This document shows positions 5,797 to 5,969 of a stretch of DNA of 5,969 bases, in pieces. The notes beneath the pieces are model-generated. The model had not been told where the DNA came from. It saw nothing but the letters and a program-made list of their open reading frames with translations, and ran no database searches. A program made the position numbers and the translations under genes. Each line of letters starts with the position of its first letter. Positions within the stretch are counted from its first letter, which is position 1. Source of the DNA: Caldisericales bacterium (GTDB lineage: Bacteria; Caldisericota; Caldisericia; Caldisericales; Caldisericaceae); the NCBI GenBank assembly GCA_015485995.1, contig WFSP01000003.1, forward strand, positions 1-5,969, read 5' to 3'.

Positions 5797-5969
5797 ATGA
5801 AAGCAAATATAGAATGTATTCCGTGTATTTTTAACCAGGCATTTAGGGCAGGTAAAGCTGCAACTGAAGATGACCTTGAAATTAGGCAAATTCTGGATGA
5901 TGCAGGCAAGTTAGTAAAAAATATTAACCTAAACCTCACTCCGCCGGAAGCAGCAATGCCTATTTATAA
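5797..5969 (+). CDS. DUF89/ARMT1-like family protein, N-terminal fragment cut by window end
   Basis: The first 57 codons are visible and the frame is open at the window edge. The translation begins MKANIECIPCIFNQAFRAGK, continues with a TEDDLEIRQIL helix, and has a NLNLTPPEAAMPIY segment (46-57). The opening C-x2-C (C7, C10), followed by a Gln/Ala/Arg-rich helix and the later LTPPE motif, is the typical N-terminus of prokaryotic DUF89 proteins. Members of that family are metal-dependent phosphatases thought to clear damaged phosphometabolites. Their catalytic Asp/Asn residues lie further downstream and cannot be checked here. The start is supported by GGAGG at 5786-5790, 6 bases from the ATG. 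Only a weak promoter is visible (TTGCCC 5744-5749, 17 bp, TAAACT 5767-5772), overlapping the preceding terminator, so this gene is probably transcribed separately from the flavoenzyme operon. Identification is from memory of the family pattern. Confidence 0.8.
   Translation, partial: MKANIECIPCIFNQAFRAGKAATEDDLEIRQILDDAGKLVKNINLNLTPPEAAMPIY

Noticed and set aside
1..5969. Insertion sequences, CRISPR arrays, tRNA/rRNA genes and riboswitches.
   Set aside because: There are no transposase frames, regularly spaced repeats, cloverleaf-like or rRNA-like stretches; nearly all sequence is accounted for by the listed genes and short intergenic regions.

Overview
The window comes from an AT-rich bacterial genome. 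The bacterial assignment rests on strong Shine-Dalgarno sites, two textbook sigma70-type promoters (both TTGACT, 16 bp, TATAAT) and intrinsic terminators. A multi-cofactor Fe-S flavoenzyme of the old yellow enzyme type, together with TldD/TldE, Hsp20 and a DUF89-type protein, would suit an anaerobe and possibly a thermophile. The phylum cannot be fixed from this sequence, and the lifestyle is an inference only.

Layout, left to right. Positions 63-2725 hold a two-gene tldD-tldE (pmbA) unit on the + strand, joined by a one-base TAATG overlap. It encodes the two halves of the TldD/TldE metallopeptidase: TldD carries HEAFGH and the C-terminal Cys, and TldE lacks the metal ligands. A perfect 10-bp hairpin (2726-2750) serves as a shared terminator for this unit and for the convergent small heat-shock gene hsp20 (2752-3234, - strand).

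The 223 bp between the hsp20 start (3234) and the next gene (3458) form a divergent regulatory region. The hsp20 promoter lies at 3273-3300 and abuts a perfect 16-bp palindrome (3299-3314). The other promoter (3395-3422) has its -10 box inside a 24-bp near-perfect palindrome (3406-3429), a likely autoregulatory operator. A 19-codon open frame with a Shine-Dalgarno site (3331-3390) sits between them and is only a weak candidate.

Positions 3458-5700 hold a second two-gene unit: an ArsR/SmtB-type repressor with a TTG start, then, again by TAATG overlap, a 640-residue FMN/4Fe-4S/FAD flavoenzyme of the old yellow enzyme / 2,4-dienoyl-CoA reductase / trimethylamine dehydrogenase superfamily. The repressor probably controls its own operon in response to a ligand connected with the flavoenzyme. 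The repressor's C-terminal helix keeps three of the four SmtB/CzrA-type metal ligands. The flavoenzyme has trimethylamine-dehydrogenase-like cysteine spacing and an unusual Glu in its active-site motif, so its substrate is open. The unit ends in an intrinsic terminator at 5723-5757.

The right edge holds the first 57 codons of a DUF89/ARMT1-like protein, cut by the window end. I see no mobile element, CRISPR array, tRNA or rRNA. The most novel-looking part is the ArsR-flavoenzyme cassette with its operator; the rest looks like ordinary housekeeping sequence.
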